Shown piece after piece: positions 34,647 through 43,673 of a stretch of DNA of 64,000 nucleotides. The stretch covers positions 248,001 through 312,000 of the forward strand of contig CAWACK010000008.1 of the NCBI GenBank assembly GCA_963780545.1, in the 5' to 3' direction. The notes under the pieces were generated by a model. That model was not told the DNA's origin. It did not search any database and worked only from the letters and a program-made list of their open reading frames with translations. Positions within the stretch are counted from its first letter, which is position 1. The number at the start of each line of letters is the position of its first letter. The DNA comes from UBA8941 sp963780545 (GTDB lineage Archaea; Thermoproteota; Bathyarchaeia; TCS64). Position numbers and translations under genes: made by a program.

Positions 34647-35549
34647 CTAGCGCCAGCGCTCTATAACATATTTTGTAGTGTCTGAAAGCGAAAACGGACG
34701 TGAGTTGTTACCCGTCCTGACAAAAAATGTCTCCTGACCATTATCTCTTAAAAATACTGGTTCCGAGGCGGGGGATACACTGACCCTGCAAATCTCAACC
34801 CCATTAAGAGTCATAAATGACACCCTCACGAAGCGGAGGAAGGAATCACCGATCTTGGCCGAAATAAGACTAATCAGTTTGTTTTCGAAGCCATCCCTGT
34901 TTTGAACCCTTAGGGTCTTATAGTCCTGGCTGAGACCGAGCGCAAACTTCTCGTCGGTGACTCCTATTACTAGGTCGCCTCCGTCAGCGTTCATGAAAGC
35001 CGATATCGTTTTTAAACAGACCTGCTCAAGATCAGGGTTGACACATTTTTTCATCAGATCGTATCGAAGAGTCGACTTGAATTCAAGGTGCTGTCCCTCA
35101 TCCATCTTTAGGAGATCTCTGCAGAACTCAATATCGCCTTCACTTCGATCCCCCGCCCTCTTCTTCGCCGCCTCGATCAGTTTGGGCTGCATCCTTGCGA
35201 AATCCGTTATGGATAAGATCCCCAAGAGCCGGTTGCCATCCGACTCGACTACGGGGAGCTTCTTAATTCTCTTCTCTACCATGAACCGATTCGCCTCCTC
35301 AAGGGAGGTTTCAGGACCTATTGTAATGAGAGAGGGGGACATTACGTCGACGACCCTGGCCTCCGCAGGCTTCATACCCTTAGCAACGACCCTCGTGAGT
35401 ATGTCCTTCTCGGTCAGTATCCCATGAAGAACCCCATCGGAAACGACGATGAGGCTACTTATACAATGCTCCGCCATTATCCTCGCAGCGACCTCAATAG
35501 ATTCACCTGGGGAAATGGAGACAACATCCTTAATCATCGCGTCCCGCAC
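34647..35549 (-). CDS. CBS-domain pair fused to an AlbA_2 (Schlafen-type) domain
   Basis: Residues 1-120 hold two CBS motifs (ISSLIVVSDGVLHGILTEKDIL and KLPVVESDGNRLLGILSITDF, each ending a repeat) that usually bind adenosyl ligands. Residues 150-300 form an AlbA_2 domain: QHLEFKSTLRYDL, then ISAFMNADGGDLVIGVTD. Together these suggest a ligand-regulated nucleic-acid-binding or nucleotide-sensing protein. It is convergent with hsp20 and separated from it by 3 nt. Confidence 0.82.
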   Translation of the reverse strand: MRDAMIKDVVSISPGESIEVAARIMAEHCISSLIVVSDGVLHGILTEKDILTRVVAKGMKPAEARVVDVMSPSLITIGPETSLEEANRFMVEKRIKKLPVVESDGNRLLGILSITDFARMQPKLIEAAKKRAGDRSEGDIEFCRDLLKMDEGQHLEFKSTLRYDLMKKCVNPDLEQVCLKTISAFMNADGGDLVIGVTDEKFALGLSQDYKTLRVQNRDGFENKLISLISAKIGDSFLRFVRVSFMTLNGVEICRVSVSPASEPVFLRDNGQETFFVRTGNNSRPFSLSDTTKYVIERWR

Positions 35550-35671
35550 GCAAAGGGACAGAAGACAACACCATCCAACCCTCGAATGAGAATGTATTAG
35601 GGAATTACGGAGCGGTATAACAGATGAAGCATTAGTATTGAGAACCTATTTAACTTGAGGATGATTAAATA

Positions 35672-35806
35672 TTGTCGGCCAATGATGTGAAGGCATTAGT
35701 GCGATCCATGAGCGATCAGAGTTACTTTGAGGCTCAGCTTGGCGTAAAGCCAATCTGGCACCCTCAAGCACGAAAGTGTCAAAAGGGTGCAATAATCCAC
35801 AAGTGA
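35672..35806 (+). CDS. 44-codon ORF, possible gene remnant
   Basis: It starts at TTG (35672; ATG at 35708 in frame). The product includes NDVKALVRSMSDQSYFEAQ and KPIWHPQARKCQKGAIIHK, with normal amino-acid composition but too short to classify. TATA-like CTATTTAACTTG lies about 22 nt before the TTG. It could be a small protein or the start of a lost gene. Confidence 0.3.
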   Translation: MSANDVKALVRSMSDQSYFEAQLGVKPIWHPQARKCQKGAIIHK

Positions 35807-35899
35807 ATAGATTCGTCATACGCTTAGTCTGATCTCTTGATGGGAGTGTAAACTGGCTTCGGTTTCGGTTCCATTGGGGTCTTTAACCAGAGGGCGAAT

Positions 35900-35911
35900 G
35901 TGCGCGCGCAC
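35900..35911. repeat. 12-bp alternating G/C palindrome
   Basis: GTGCGCGCGCAC is a perfect palindrome and an alternating purine-pyrimidine tract, extended on the right by GTGCA. It lies 19 nt upstream of the ATG at 35930 and stands out in an otherwise AT-rich stretch. Confidence 0.4.
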
Positions 35912-35929
35912 GTGCAATGGTGATAATAA

Positions 35930-36103
35930 ATGAAATATTGGTTAATTAGCTTCATAATTATAGGACTTCTATACATAGGCGATGTTATCAATAAAACAGT
36001 TGAAGGTGATACTTTGAATAGTTTCATGTTTTCTAACCCCATTTTAGTTTTAATTATTTGATTAGGGGTTTCAGGTTTAATCTGGTATTTTATGAACAGA
36101 TGA
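35930..36103 (+). pseudogene. small membrane protein ORF interrupted by in-frame TGA
   Basis: ATG at 35930 follows GGTGAT with a 6-nt spacer. The frame encodes KYWLISFIIIGLLYIGDV, a loop, and a second hydrophobic segment NPILVLII. A TGA at 36059 interrupts it there, and the same frame goes on with LGVSGLIWYFMNR to a second TGA at 36101. The two parts together make one normal second membrane helix, so a TGG-to-TGA change, readthrough or a sequence error are the options. Confidence 0.4.
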
Positions 36104-36147
36104 GTTTCCAGTTCTACTTTGTTTCTGATGAGGCGGCACTATGTTCA

Positions 36148-36640
36148 TTACTTAAAATCATGTACCGGCGGACCTATCGGCGCCTTCCCCGAGATTTCCC
36201 CGATATCTAACCTCAGAACAGTCGTTCGCTCAACTAAATCAGGTTTTAAACTCATGACTTGGTTTATGCGTGTAATGCATCATGATTGTCTGGAGCGCCT
36301 CAACCTTTTCAGACCACTCTGTAACGAAGGTAATTCTCCCCATTCCAAGAACGCTCCTATACTTCATGCTGCAGCTACAGGCTATCTCATGTAGAAAAAA
36401 TTCGTGTTGTATATCGGCTTGGAAACATACCAAGTTGTTGTTTTTCAAGATATCTATCTTCTTACCCTCCCCAGCGCAATGGAAGTACAGTGATGTTCCA
36501 CCATTCTTTAGACCAAAATTCATCGTAACTATGTATGGTACATTGTTCATGGACATTGCCAGTCTGCAGACATCTGCATTCTGGAGAATAGTCATTATCT
36601 CTGATTGATCTTTAATTTCTCTGTCCTTTCTTCTCATCAA
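36148..36640 (-). pseudogene. NimA/pyridoxamine-phosphate-oxidase-like FMN-binding protein, frameshifted near its end
   Basis: The split-barrel flavin protein reads normally from 36640 (ADVCRLAMSMNNVPYIVTMNF, YFHCAGEGKKIDILKNN, YRSVLGMGRITFV) to HEFKT and a TGA at 36239. In the +1 frame the expected C terminus continues: DLVERTTVLRLDIGEISGKA and so on to a TAA at 36148. The switch lies at an AAAA run (36244-36247); removing one A gives a 163-residue protein of usual family length. Only the last 30 residues are displaced. Confidence 0.75.
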
Positions 36641-36705
36641 AATACACTCCGATTAATTGAATTTAACCTCGTCTGTTGGTCATCGAGAATTTTTCAAGTG
36701 TACTG

Positions 36706-36852
36706 CTACATGACGAGAGCCAGGTAGTTCATCGTGTCATCGAGCATTTTGTGTCCTAAAGCCCTCAGGTCGCCCCAGTTTTCAGGATCGAGTGTACTTT
36801 CGCTGCGATTTGCTTCAAACACAGGTTTAGCTTCATCAGGTGTCTTGACCAT
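36706..36852 (-). pseudogene. N-terminal remnant of a PLP-dependent decarboxylase-like enzyme
   Basis: A 48-codon ORF reads LDPENWGDLRALGHKMLDDTMNYLALVM then TAG. This matches the N-terminal LDP-x-x-W/F-x-x-x-R-x-x-G-H-x-M-x-D-x-x-x-x-Y-L motif that opens group II PLP decarboxylases (about 450-500 residues). No continuation is seen in any frame downstream. It is therefore a truncated fragment, or a small protein derived from one. The rest of 36641-37028 shows nothing. Confidence 0.5.
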
Positions 36853-37028
36853 AATAATCAAGGACACATAAAGTAGGGTTTCTATTTAACTCCAGTGAAT
36901 AAAATATTACCCCTGTTCGATTCATAGTGTTTTTTCTCGGGTTACTCTGACATAAGTACCGTAAAATCAGAGTTACACTGAGGCTATTTTTCAAAATTTT
37001 TAATTTTTATTGGGCGCAAATACTTTTC

Positions 37029-39824
37029 TTAATAATAAGTCATCTTTGAGTACTGTCGTCTCTCTTCACTCTGTTTCTCGGATTCAGTTACAGATTTTGG
37101 TGTCTTTATTGGTAAAGCTATTTTAAAACTAGTTCCTTTCCCAACAATAGTGTAATAAGATATACTTCCACCGTGGGCTTCGATTATTTGTTTACATATA
37201 TACAAACCGAGCCCAGTTCCTCCCTCCTTTGTCGTCTTAAAGGGCTTGAACAGGTTTTTTGCAACTTCAGGAAGGATCCCTGGTCCAGAGTCCTCAACTT
37301 CAACCGATATCTCATCATTGTGCGATTCGACATCTATTACTAATGATCCACCTTTTGGCATCGCTTGCACGGCGTTTCGAATCAAATTGTCAATAACACG
37401 TTGAATTTGGTAAGAGTCGGCTTCCACGGAGCAAGAGGCGTTGAGCCTCTTCTCAATTTGTATATTATTCGGAATGTTAATCGTTGTTATGCTTTTTTCA
37501 ATGAGGAGACCGATATCCGTGTTTATTCTTTTTAGCTCGGGGAGCTGCATTGAAGCCTTTAAATCATCCAGTATACGTACAGCGTAATCGACGCTTTCAT
37601 CGATTTTACAGGTGAGTTCTTCAGTTCGATCCGGCTTCCTCCTCAGCAGGTAAGAAGCAGATTGAATGGTTTGCAAAGGTCCACGGATATCGTGACGGAC
37701 CATGCTACTTACGCGATTTGCGACATCCATCACATCTTTTGCTTTCACTGCTTCCCTAATTTTGATTTCATCGATTTCTTTTATTCTATCTAATGCTGAG
37801 GATACATGCATAGATAGAGTTTCCACTAGCTTCTGATCGGTTTCGTTAAATGCGTTCAACTCTACGTTTTCTACATTAAGAACAGCCACTACCTCTCCAT
37901 CGACTATTATTGGGACTGCTAATTCGGAAAGTGAATCGGTTGATCCTTTAATAAAATCGAGGTTATTTCTCACATCGTTAACTAAAATAGTTCGTTTTTC
38001 CTTAGCAGCTTTTACAGTAATTCCCGGCCCATCAAGAGGTAATGGTTTACCGAGTGGCTCCATACCTCTGTTTCCTATTGAGATCAGATGATCATTTTCG
38101 ACAATTAGAAATGTCGCTATTTGGAATCCTATTACAGCTTCAACCGCGTCTAGAGTGATTTCGCAGACCTCTTTTTGAGTAGAAACTTGGGATAGACTTA
38201 TAGAGTTACTGTGAAGTGCTTGAAGTCTTCTTTCAAATATTTTTCTTTCGGATATATTTCTTGTAAATGCTAGTATTGCTGACCTTTTTTCGAATTCAAT
38301 TCGACTAACTACCGCTTCTGCATCTATTATCTCTCCATCTTTTTTCAATAATTTAAGTTCATAAGTTGTTGGCTGATCTTCACCTTTTTGTCTACTTAAA
38401 GTTCTATTTAGAATTCTTTCACGTTCACCATCGGGTAGGGTTATTGACATATCTTTTCCTATAAGCTTTGAAGCATCATCGTATCCGAGCATTTTAACCA
38501 TCTTATCATTAACATAGATGATAGTTGTTCCAGACGCGATTATCGCAGGTTCCGGTGTCAAATCTAGTAATTTTACATATTTTGCTTCAATAGCTTTAAT
38601 GACTTCTAGTTGTTCTATTCTTGATAAGGCTGAACCTATACTTCTAGAAAGTATTTCAAGTACAGTTTTGTGTTCATCATTAAAGGCATTTATTCTTGAC
38701 TCCTCAAGATTTATAACGCCTACAACCTTTCCATGGACCAAAATTGGAACATCTAATTCAGAAAGCGATGCACCAAATCCCATTTGAAAATCAGGATCAC
38801 TACGAGTATCATTTACAAGCTGAGTCACCCCAGTACGAATCGCTCTAACTGTTATTCCTTTTCCAATAAGAGGAAATTTCGGTAATTTGGAGTGATCAAC
38901 GTTTTTAGCATAAATAAATTTTAACAAATTACCGTCGATAATTCCTATGGCACCATCACTGAAGCCAAGCAGGTTCTCGATGATTTCGAAAGAACACTTC
39001 GCAATTTCATCGACGCTTGATAATTCATCAAGTTTGGAGGCATGTAAGTTTAATGCGTTGAGTTGGGTTTTGACTTCATCTTCTCGTTTTTTACGCTCAC
39101 TTATATCTCGACTAAAACGCAAAATTGCATCGATGCCATCGTATTTTATAGCACGTGCACTAACCTCAACTGGGATCAAATCGCCATTTTTAGTAAAATT
39201 AGATGACTCGAATACTAGTTCTGTACCATCTTTGAGTTTAGTAATATATTCTTCATATTTTGTATCTGAAATAGGAACAATTAACTTTTTTAGATGTTTA
39301 TTCAAAAGTTCACTTTTTTTGTAACCGAACCGCCTACATGCGGCTTCATTAACATCTAATATTATTCCTTCATAATCATGTATCCAAATTGCCTCGTTTG
39401 CCCTTTCAAAAAACTCTCGATAACCGTCTTCGCCAAGTTTTTTCTCTACAAGGCTTTTGATTCTTTTTGCTAGAATTTTATAGTGACTTGGGAAATCATC
39501 TTTTCTAAAGTAATCATCTACACCTATGGCGAATGCGGCTTCTACGATCTCCTCGCTTCTTTGTCCAGTATAGAGTATTATAGGTATGTTTGAAGTTTCT
39601 CGTATTTTCTTAACGAATTCAATTCCATTCATGTCAGACATGAAGAAATCGGTGATAATACAATCAATGTGTTTTACCTTTAATATTTCGAGAGCTTTTA
39701 GGGGAGACGTAATTGAAGTTACATCTATGTTTCCTTCACTTTGTAGAAAAAATTTTGTAAATTCTAACTTACCGCTTTCGTCATCTACGTGAAGTACGTT
39801 AATTGATTGCTTGAGCTTCACCAA
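37029..39824 (-). CDS. hybrid sensor histidine kinase (REC-PAS-GAF-PAS-GAF-HisKA-HATPase)
   Basis: The soluble 931-residue kinase begins with a receiver domain (NVLHVDDESG, phospho-Asp in IITDFFMSDMNG). Then come a PAS domain (about 115-245), a GAF domain (about 250-400), a second PAS (about 410-530) and a second GAF (about 535-690). The H box is VRHDIRGPLQTIQ with His near residue 711. The ATPase domain has DNLIRNAVQAMPKGG, VEDSGPGI and GGTGLGLYICKQI. No membrane segment is seen, so it senses cytoplasmic signals. Its partner may be the second kinase at 41146. Confidence 0.92.
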   Translation of the reverse strand: MVKLKQSINVLHVDDESGKLEFTKFFLQSEGNIDVTSITSPLKALEILKVKHIDCIITDFFMSDMNGIEFVKKIRETSNIPIILYTGQRSEEIVEAAFAIGVDDYFRKDDFPSHYKILAKRIKSLVEKKLGEDGYREFFERANEAIWIHDYEGIILDVNEAACRRFGYKKSELLNKHLKKLIVPISDTKYEEYITKLKDGTELVFESSNFTKNGDLIPVEVSARAIKYDGIDAILRFSRDISERKKREDEVKTQLNALNLHASKLDELSSVDEIAKCSFEIIENLLGFSDGAIGIIDGNLLKFIYAKNVDHSKLPKFPLIGKGITVRAIRTGVTQLVNDTRSDPDFQMGFGASLSELDVPILVHGKVVGVINLEESRINAFNDEHKTVLEILSRSIGSALSRIEQLEVIKAIEAKYVKLLDLTPEPAIIASGTTIIYVNDKMVKMLGYDDASKLIGKDMSITLPDGERERILNRTLSRQKGEDQPTTYELKLLKKDGEIIDAEAVVSRIEFEKRSAILAFTRNISERKIFERRLQALHSNSISLSQVSTQKEVCEITLDAVEAVIGFQIATFLIVENDHLISIGNRGMEPLGKPLPLDGPGITVKAAKEKRTILVNDVRNNLDFIKGSTDSLSELAVPIIVDGEVVAVLNVENVELNAFNETDQKLVETLSMHVSSALDRIKEIDEIKIREAVKAKDVMDVANRVSSMVRHDIRGPLQTIQSASYLLRRKPDRTEELTCKIDESVDYAVRILDDLKASMQLPELKRINTDIGLLIEKSITTINIPNNIQIEKRLNASCSVEADSYQIQRVIDNLIRNAVQAMPKGGSLVIDVESHNDEISVEVEDSGPGILPEVAKNLFKPFKTTKEGGTGLGLYICKQIIEAHGGSISYYTIVGKGTSFKIALPIKTPKSVTESEKQSEERRQYSKMTYY

Positions 39825-40026
39825 AGACGACTTTTAAGTTATTAGATTTTAATTTAAATGTTTTATATATTAATAATATGGATTTAACCATTATTTACTA
39901 CCTATTTAGAAAATATAATTATCAATAACATTCATTTTACTTAATATTTATATTAACATGAAAAAAAATATTTTAGTAAAAATCTCTCCATATTCCGAAT
40001 GCAAATTAGTTTTTTTTCGGAAAAAT

Positions 40027-40962
40027 TCATAAAAGATGAGATAATAAAAAGGTAAGATTGATTGATCCTATGATTAAAAATGCATTTAGTATAAAATTGA
40101 AGATTATAATAGATCGTTTAGTTTTCAGAATTACATCATTATCCATGTTTGCCATTATTGGGTCTACCTTATTCATAAGTGGAAACATAAACCTTAGAAA
40201 CACTAAACAACTTATAATTACAAATATCGGCAATAACATATTGAACCCGAAATTTATGTAAGTGAAAGGCGTTAACGTAATTATTACTAAAATTCCAATT
40301 ATCAGGAGTTGTAATCTTCTTTTCAAAGATAAGACCGAAGCAAGACTCTTAACACCTTGCAGTTTATCAGCTACAACGTCGGTCGAGTCCATTCCGGCAG
40401 GTAAAGCTGTAAATCCAAAAATTGCGAAAAACAACGTACCTATTAATGCCATTGTTGAAAATGTACCGATAGATCCGTAACTCACAAGAAGGTTTAAAAT
40501 AAACAGACCAGAGGTTATGACAAGTTCTTTTAATAAGAATCTTTTCTTAAGATGAATTTTTGGATAAGAATAAATTCCAAATAAAATAAGATAAGTTAAA
40601 GCGAAGGCGAAGCTAAATATATTTAAAGTCAAGCTTAGTGCGAGTCCTAAGACTGCAGATATATATACTAATAACATTGCGTTTTCTTTTGAAACTGTAC
40701 CTGATGGAAGAGGGCGACCTTTTTTAAACTCGTTGTTTTTATCAGCCTCATTATCAGTAACATCATTGTATATATATACAGACACCACGAGAAAGAAAAC
40801 TGTAAGCAGTGACAGAATAGTTGGTTGAATCGAAGGAAATCCTCTTCCAATCAACAGACTGGAAACTAGCGTCGCCCATATCCATAAGCCTAAAGCTTCT
40901 TTTCGAGATTTAATCAAAGTAGTTGAATCATTAATAAATTCAACTATCGACTTTCCCTGCAT
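40027..40962 (-). CDS. UbiA-family membrane prenyltransferase
   Basis: A polytopic 311-residue protein with about eight to nine membrane segments and the two aspartate motifs of the family, YNDVTDNEADKNN and GMDSTDVVADKLQG. The family transfers polyprenyl groups to aromatic or glycerol-phosphate acceptors (for example DGGGP synthase in archaeal lipid synthesis). The acceptor cannot be judged. It stands alone between two oppositely oriented histidine kinases. Confidence 0.82.
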   Translation of the reverse strand: MQGKSIVEFINDSTTLIKSRKEALGLWIWATLVSSLLIGRGFPSIQPTILSLLTVFFLVVSVYIYNDVTDNEADKNNEFKKGRPLPSGTVSKENAMLLVYISAVLGLALSLTLNIFSFAFALTYLILFGIYSYPKIHLKKRFLLKELVITSGLFILNLLVSYGSIGTFSTMALIGTLFFAIFGFTALPAGMDSTDVVADKLQGVKSLASVLSLKRRLQLLIIGILVIITLTPFTYINFGFNMLLPIFVIISCLVFLRFMFPLMNKVDPIMANMDNDVILKTKRSIIIFNFILNAFLIIGSINLTFLLSHLL

Positions 40963-41145
40963 GAAAGTTTACCGATGAAATACGTTCTATATTCCATATA
41001 ATAGATTATCTATTCTAATTCTTAATTATTTTTGATAAAATTAAATTTTTGCTCATATATTTGTGAAAAAGTGGTTTTCTAATACTATATTTAATATCTA
41101 TAATAATTATAATTATGGAAAGGCAGACAATGTGTAAAGATAACG

Positions 41146-43023
41146 TTGTCTGATTTCCCATTAAGTAAAATAAAGGTAATTCACCTTGACGACGATGAGA
41201 ACCAGCTACAAATGTTCAAGAATTTTATAACTTTATATGATAGTGAAATTGTAGTAGATTCAGTTAGTTCAGTTTCAGATGCGATGTTACGTCTGAAGGA
41301 TGCTGAGTATGATTGTTTAGTCGTTGACTATAAAATGCCTGAGATGACGGGTATTGAGTTCACTAAAAAACTTAGAGATTTTAGTAGTATCCCGATCATA
41401 CTATATACGGGTCAAGGAAGCGAGGAGGTTGCTGAGACAGCTTTCAGTGTTGGTGTAGATGATTATATTCGTAAGGAAATGTCTCCGCAGCATTATAAGG
41501 TGCTGGCAAAAAGGATTAGAGATGTAGTTGAAAGTAGACAGATTATTAATCTTCACTCAAATGTTGTTGAAAAGTCACCTGAGCCAATAGCTATTGCAAT
41601 AAATGGTGTATTGGTATATGGTAACCGTGCTTTAGCGGATCTCCTTGGAGAGTCATCGCCTAGAAATCTTTACGGTAAAAATGGACTTAATATACTATTC
41701 TCTAATTATAAGGACGCAGCTAATCAACACATAAAAGAAGTAATAGCTGGAGAAAGAGAAAAAGTTCGAAGCGAAGTAGAAATTCGGAGGAGAGATGGCA
41801 AGAGAATTCAAATAGAAACTATGATTTCTAGGATAAAGTATAGGGGAGAAAATGCGATACTCTGTTTCGCCAATGATATTTCAGAGAGAAAAGCACTTGA
41901 GGATGAAATTACGAAATCTGAAGCCAGGTTTAAGTCACTGGTAAACCTCGCCCCTGATGGGCTTGTGATCGTGAATCTTCATGGAACAATTACGTGGGTG
42001 AATGATCAGTTCTTAAAAATTACTGGTTACAACAAAGATGAAATTGTTGGTAAACTTATATTCAGCATTGGGACTCTTAAAACTACAAGTTTCTCACAAA
42101 ATATCAAATTATTCTTACAAGTTGTCCAAGGGAAGGAAATTCCACCGATTGATTTCAAATGGGTAAAAAAGGATGGAACGGAGTGCTGGGGGGAGGGGCG
42201 AGCAAGCCTAGTTAAATCCGAGAGCGGTAAGACGGAGTTATTGGTTAGCGCTCGTGATATTACAGATAGGAAGAAGTTAGAGGATGAACTGAAGAATTAC
42301 TCAAAGAACCTTGAGAGACTTGCGGAAGAAAGAGCGAAAAAGCTTCTTGACTCGGAGAAGATTACGGCAGCTGGAACTATTGCCTCAACAGTCGCACATG
42401 ATCTAAGGGGACCTTTAGGAACAATTAGAAACGCAGTTTATATTATGAAGATTAAACCCGAGAAAGCTGCAGAAATGATGGGTATAATCGAGAAAGCTGT
42501 CGATAACTCTGTTGGAATGCTAGAGGAGCTTAGGGGACAAATGTCTGAAAAACCCCTGGAACGCGTTGAAGTAGAGCTTTCGGGCTTCGTAAAAATGATA
42601 ATTGATGAGATGCCAATCCCACCTGGAATAAAAATCCATTGTGAGTTAAATGAAATCAAAACGTGGATTGATCCGTTCCATATGAGAAGGGTTGTTGAGA
42701 ATCTACTTAGAAATGCAATAGATTCTATCTCAGGAAGTGGCAAAATCACCGTCTCAGTATTTATGAAAGGCGAAAACGCGGTCATTAAGGTCTCAGATAA
42801 CGGACGTGGGATCCCGAAGGAGGTCATGCCGAATCTTTTTAGGCCATTCTATACGACTAAACCCAAAGGTACCGGATTGGGGCTCCACTACTGTAAGCAA
42901 GCTGTTGAAAAGCATGGTGGAAAGATCACCGTAGACTCTAAGGAAGGTGAGGGTGCGAGTTTTTCGATTGTCATCCCCATCCAAAATAGAAGAGAGAAGG
43001 AAATAGAGGTAATTAACAGGTAA
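41146..43023 (+). CDS. hybrid sensor histidine kinase (REC-PAS-PAS-HisKA-HATPase)
   Basis: A 625-residue soluble kinase. The receiver domain starts VIHLDDDENQ with the phospho-Asp in CLVVDYKMPEMTG. Two PAS domains follow (about 130-260 and 265-390), then H box VAHDLRGPLGTI (His near 418), N box ENLLRNAIDS and G boxes SDNGRGIP and GTGLGLHYCK. It is related in design and sequence to the kinase at 37029. The start is a TTG without a clear ribosome-binding site. An ATG at 41130 leads in another frame to a TGA at 41151, so a +1 shift there is an alternative. Confidence 0.9.
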   Translation: MSDFPLSKIKVIHLDDDENQLQMFKNFITLYDSEIVVDSVSSVSDAMLRLKDAEYDCLVVDYKMPEMTGIEFTKKLRDFSSIPIILYTGQGSEEVAETAFSVGVDDYIRKEMSPQHYKVLAKRIRDVVESRQIINLHSNVVEKSPEPIAIAINGVLVYGNRALADLLGESSPRNLYGKNGLNILFSNYKDAANQHIKEVIAGEREKVRSEVEIRRRDGKRIQIETMISRIKYRGENAILCFANDISERKALEDEITKSEARFKSLVNLAPDGLVIVNLHGTITWVNDQFLKITGYNKDEIVGKLIFSIGTLKTTSFSQNIKLFLQVVQGKEIPPIDFKWVKKDGTECWGEGRASLVKSESGKTELLVSARDITDRKKLEDELKNYSKNLERLAEERAKKLLDSEKITAAGTIASTVAHDLRGPLGTIRNAVYIMKIKPEKAAEMMGIIEKAVDNSVGMLEELRGQMSEKPLERVEVELSGFVKMIIDEMPIPPGIKIHCELNEIKTWIDPFHMRRVVENLLRNAIDSISGSGKITVSVFMKGENAVIKVSDNGRGIPKEVMPNLFRPFYTTKPKGTGLGLHYCKQAVEKHGGKITVDSKEGEGASFSIVIPIQNRREKEIEVINR

Positions 43024-43234
43024 TGATCTTGTTTTAAATAAAATTATTAGTTCTATTTTATGACAATAAAAGAAAGCGATCGGAATTTGATTAATAACGA
43101 TTGTTTGATATTGGTTTATGTATTCATTTGGTGAGGCAATGTTTTCGTAGTGTATGTAGTCAAAGTCTATTCACTACGTCTTATTTCGGCCACGTGCTCC
43201 AAATGTTCTCGGTTCATCGTTAAAAGCAGGTAAA

Positions 43235-43543
43235 ATGAAAATGAATGACAGAAGATCGAAACTCGAGATTTATGTGGATATACTTGACCAGATTAGTAAT
43301 GGCGTAATGATTCCAACACGCATCATGTATGGAGCTAATCTCTCGTGGAAACCCCTTCAACACATTTTGAAGGAACTCGAAGCTCAGGAATTAATAGAGG
43401 AATGTGCAGCTGACGAATGGGACAATAGAACAAAGAAAGCATACAAGGTTACAGAAAAGGGAGTAAACGTTCTACGATACTTCAACAAGGCTAGAGAATT
43501 AGTTACGAGGGAGATTGCACCCCAGATAAGAAATTGGAAATAG
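43235..43543 (+). CDS. winged-helix DNA-binding protein
   Basis: A 102-residue protein with a winged-helix fold: IYVDILDQISNGVMIPTRIMYGANLSWKPL spans the helix-turn-helix, then LIEECAADEWDNRTKKAYKVTEKGVNVL forms the wing, followed by a C-terminal helix. It is a close paralogue of the protein at 46212-46514, sharing almost every residue of the recognition region. A regulator of the nearby archaellum genes is plausible, by location only. Confidence 0.82.
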   Translation: MKMNDRRSKLEIYVDILDQISNGVMIPTRIMYGANLSWKPLQHILKELEAQELIEECAADEWDNRTKKAYKVTEKGVNVLRYFNKARELVTREIAPQIRNWK

Positions 43544-43546
43544 CCA

Positions 43547-43590
43547 TTTTTATTAAAAATATTTTTTTTAAAATATATTTTGGCGTTTAT
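43547..43590 (+). terminator. T-rich terminator after the winged-helix gene
   Basis: Just after the stop codon the sequence has TTTTTATTAAAAATATTTTT and further T runs within 40 nt, the kind of oligo-T stretch at which archaeal transcription ends. Confidence 0.4.
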
Positions 43591-43673
43591 TTTATAGAAA
43601 TGGATTGTTGATCTGGTTTGGTGCTCCACAAGCATCATCAATAATACATATTAACCCATACCCGGGGAAACCG

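Larger units (their letters stand above)
35550..36147. other. decayed intergenic region
   Basis: About 600 nt without an intact gene of normal size. It holds a 44-codon ORF (35672-35806), a perfect GC palindrome (35900-35911) and a small membrane ORF interrupted by TGA (35930-36103). It continues into a frameshifted flavin-binding gene and a PLP-enzyme remnant, so I read it as a stretch of gene decay. Confidence 0.45.

Noticed and set aside
35824..36042. Minus-strand 72-codon frame
   Set aside because: It overlaps the plus-strand membrane ORF, which has a good ribosome-binding site. The minus frame has no start signal, although its C terminus (KPKPVYTPIKRSD) is not unlike a real protein.
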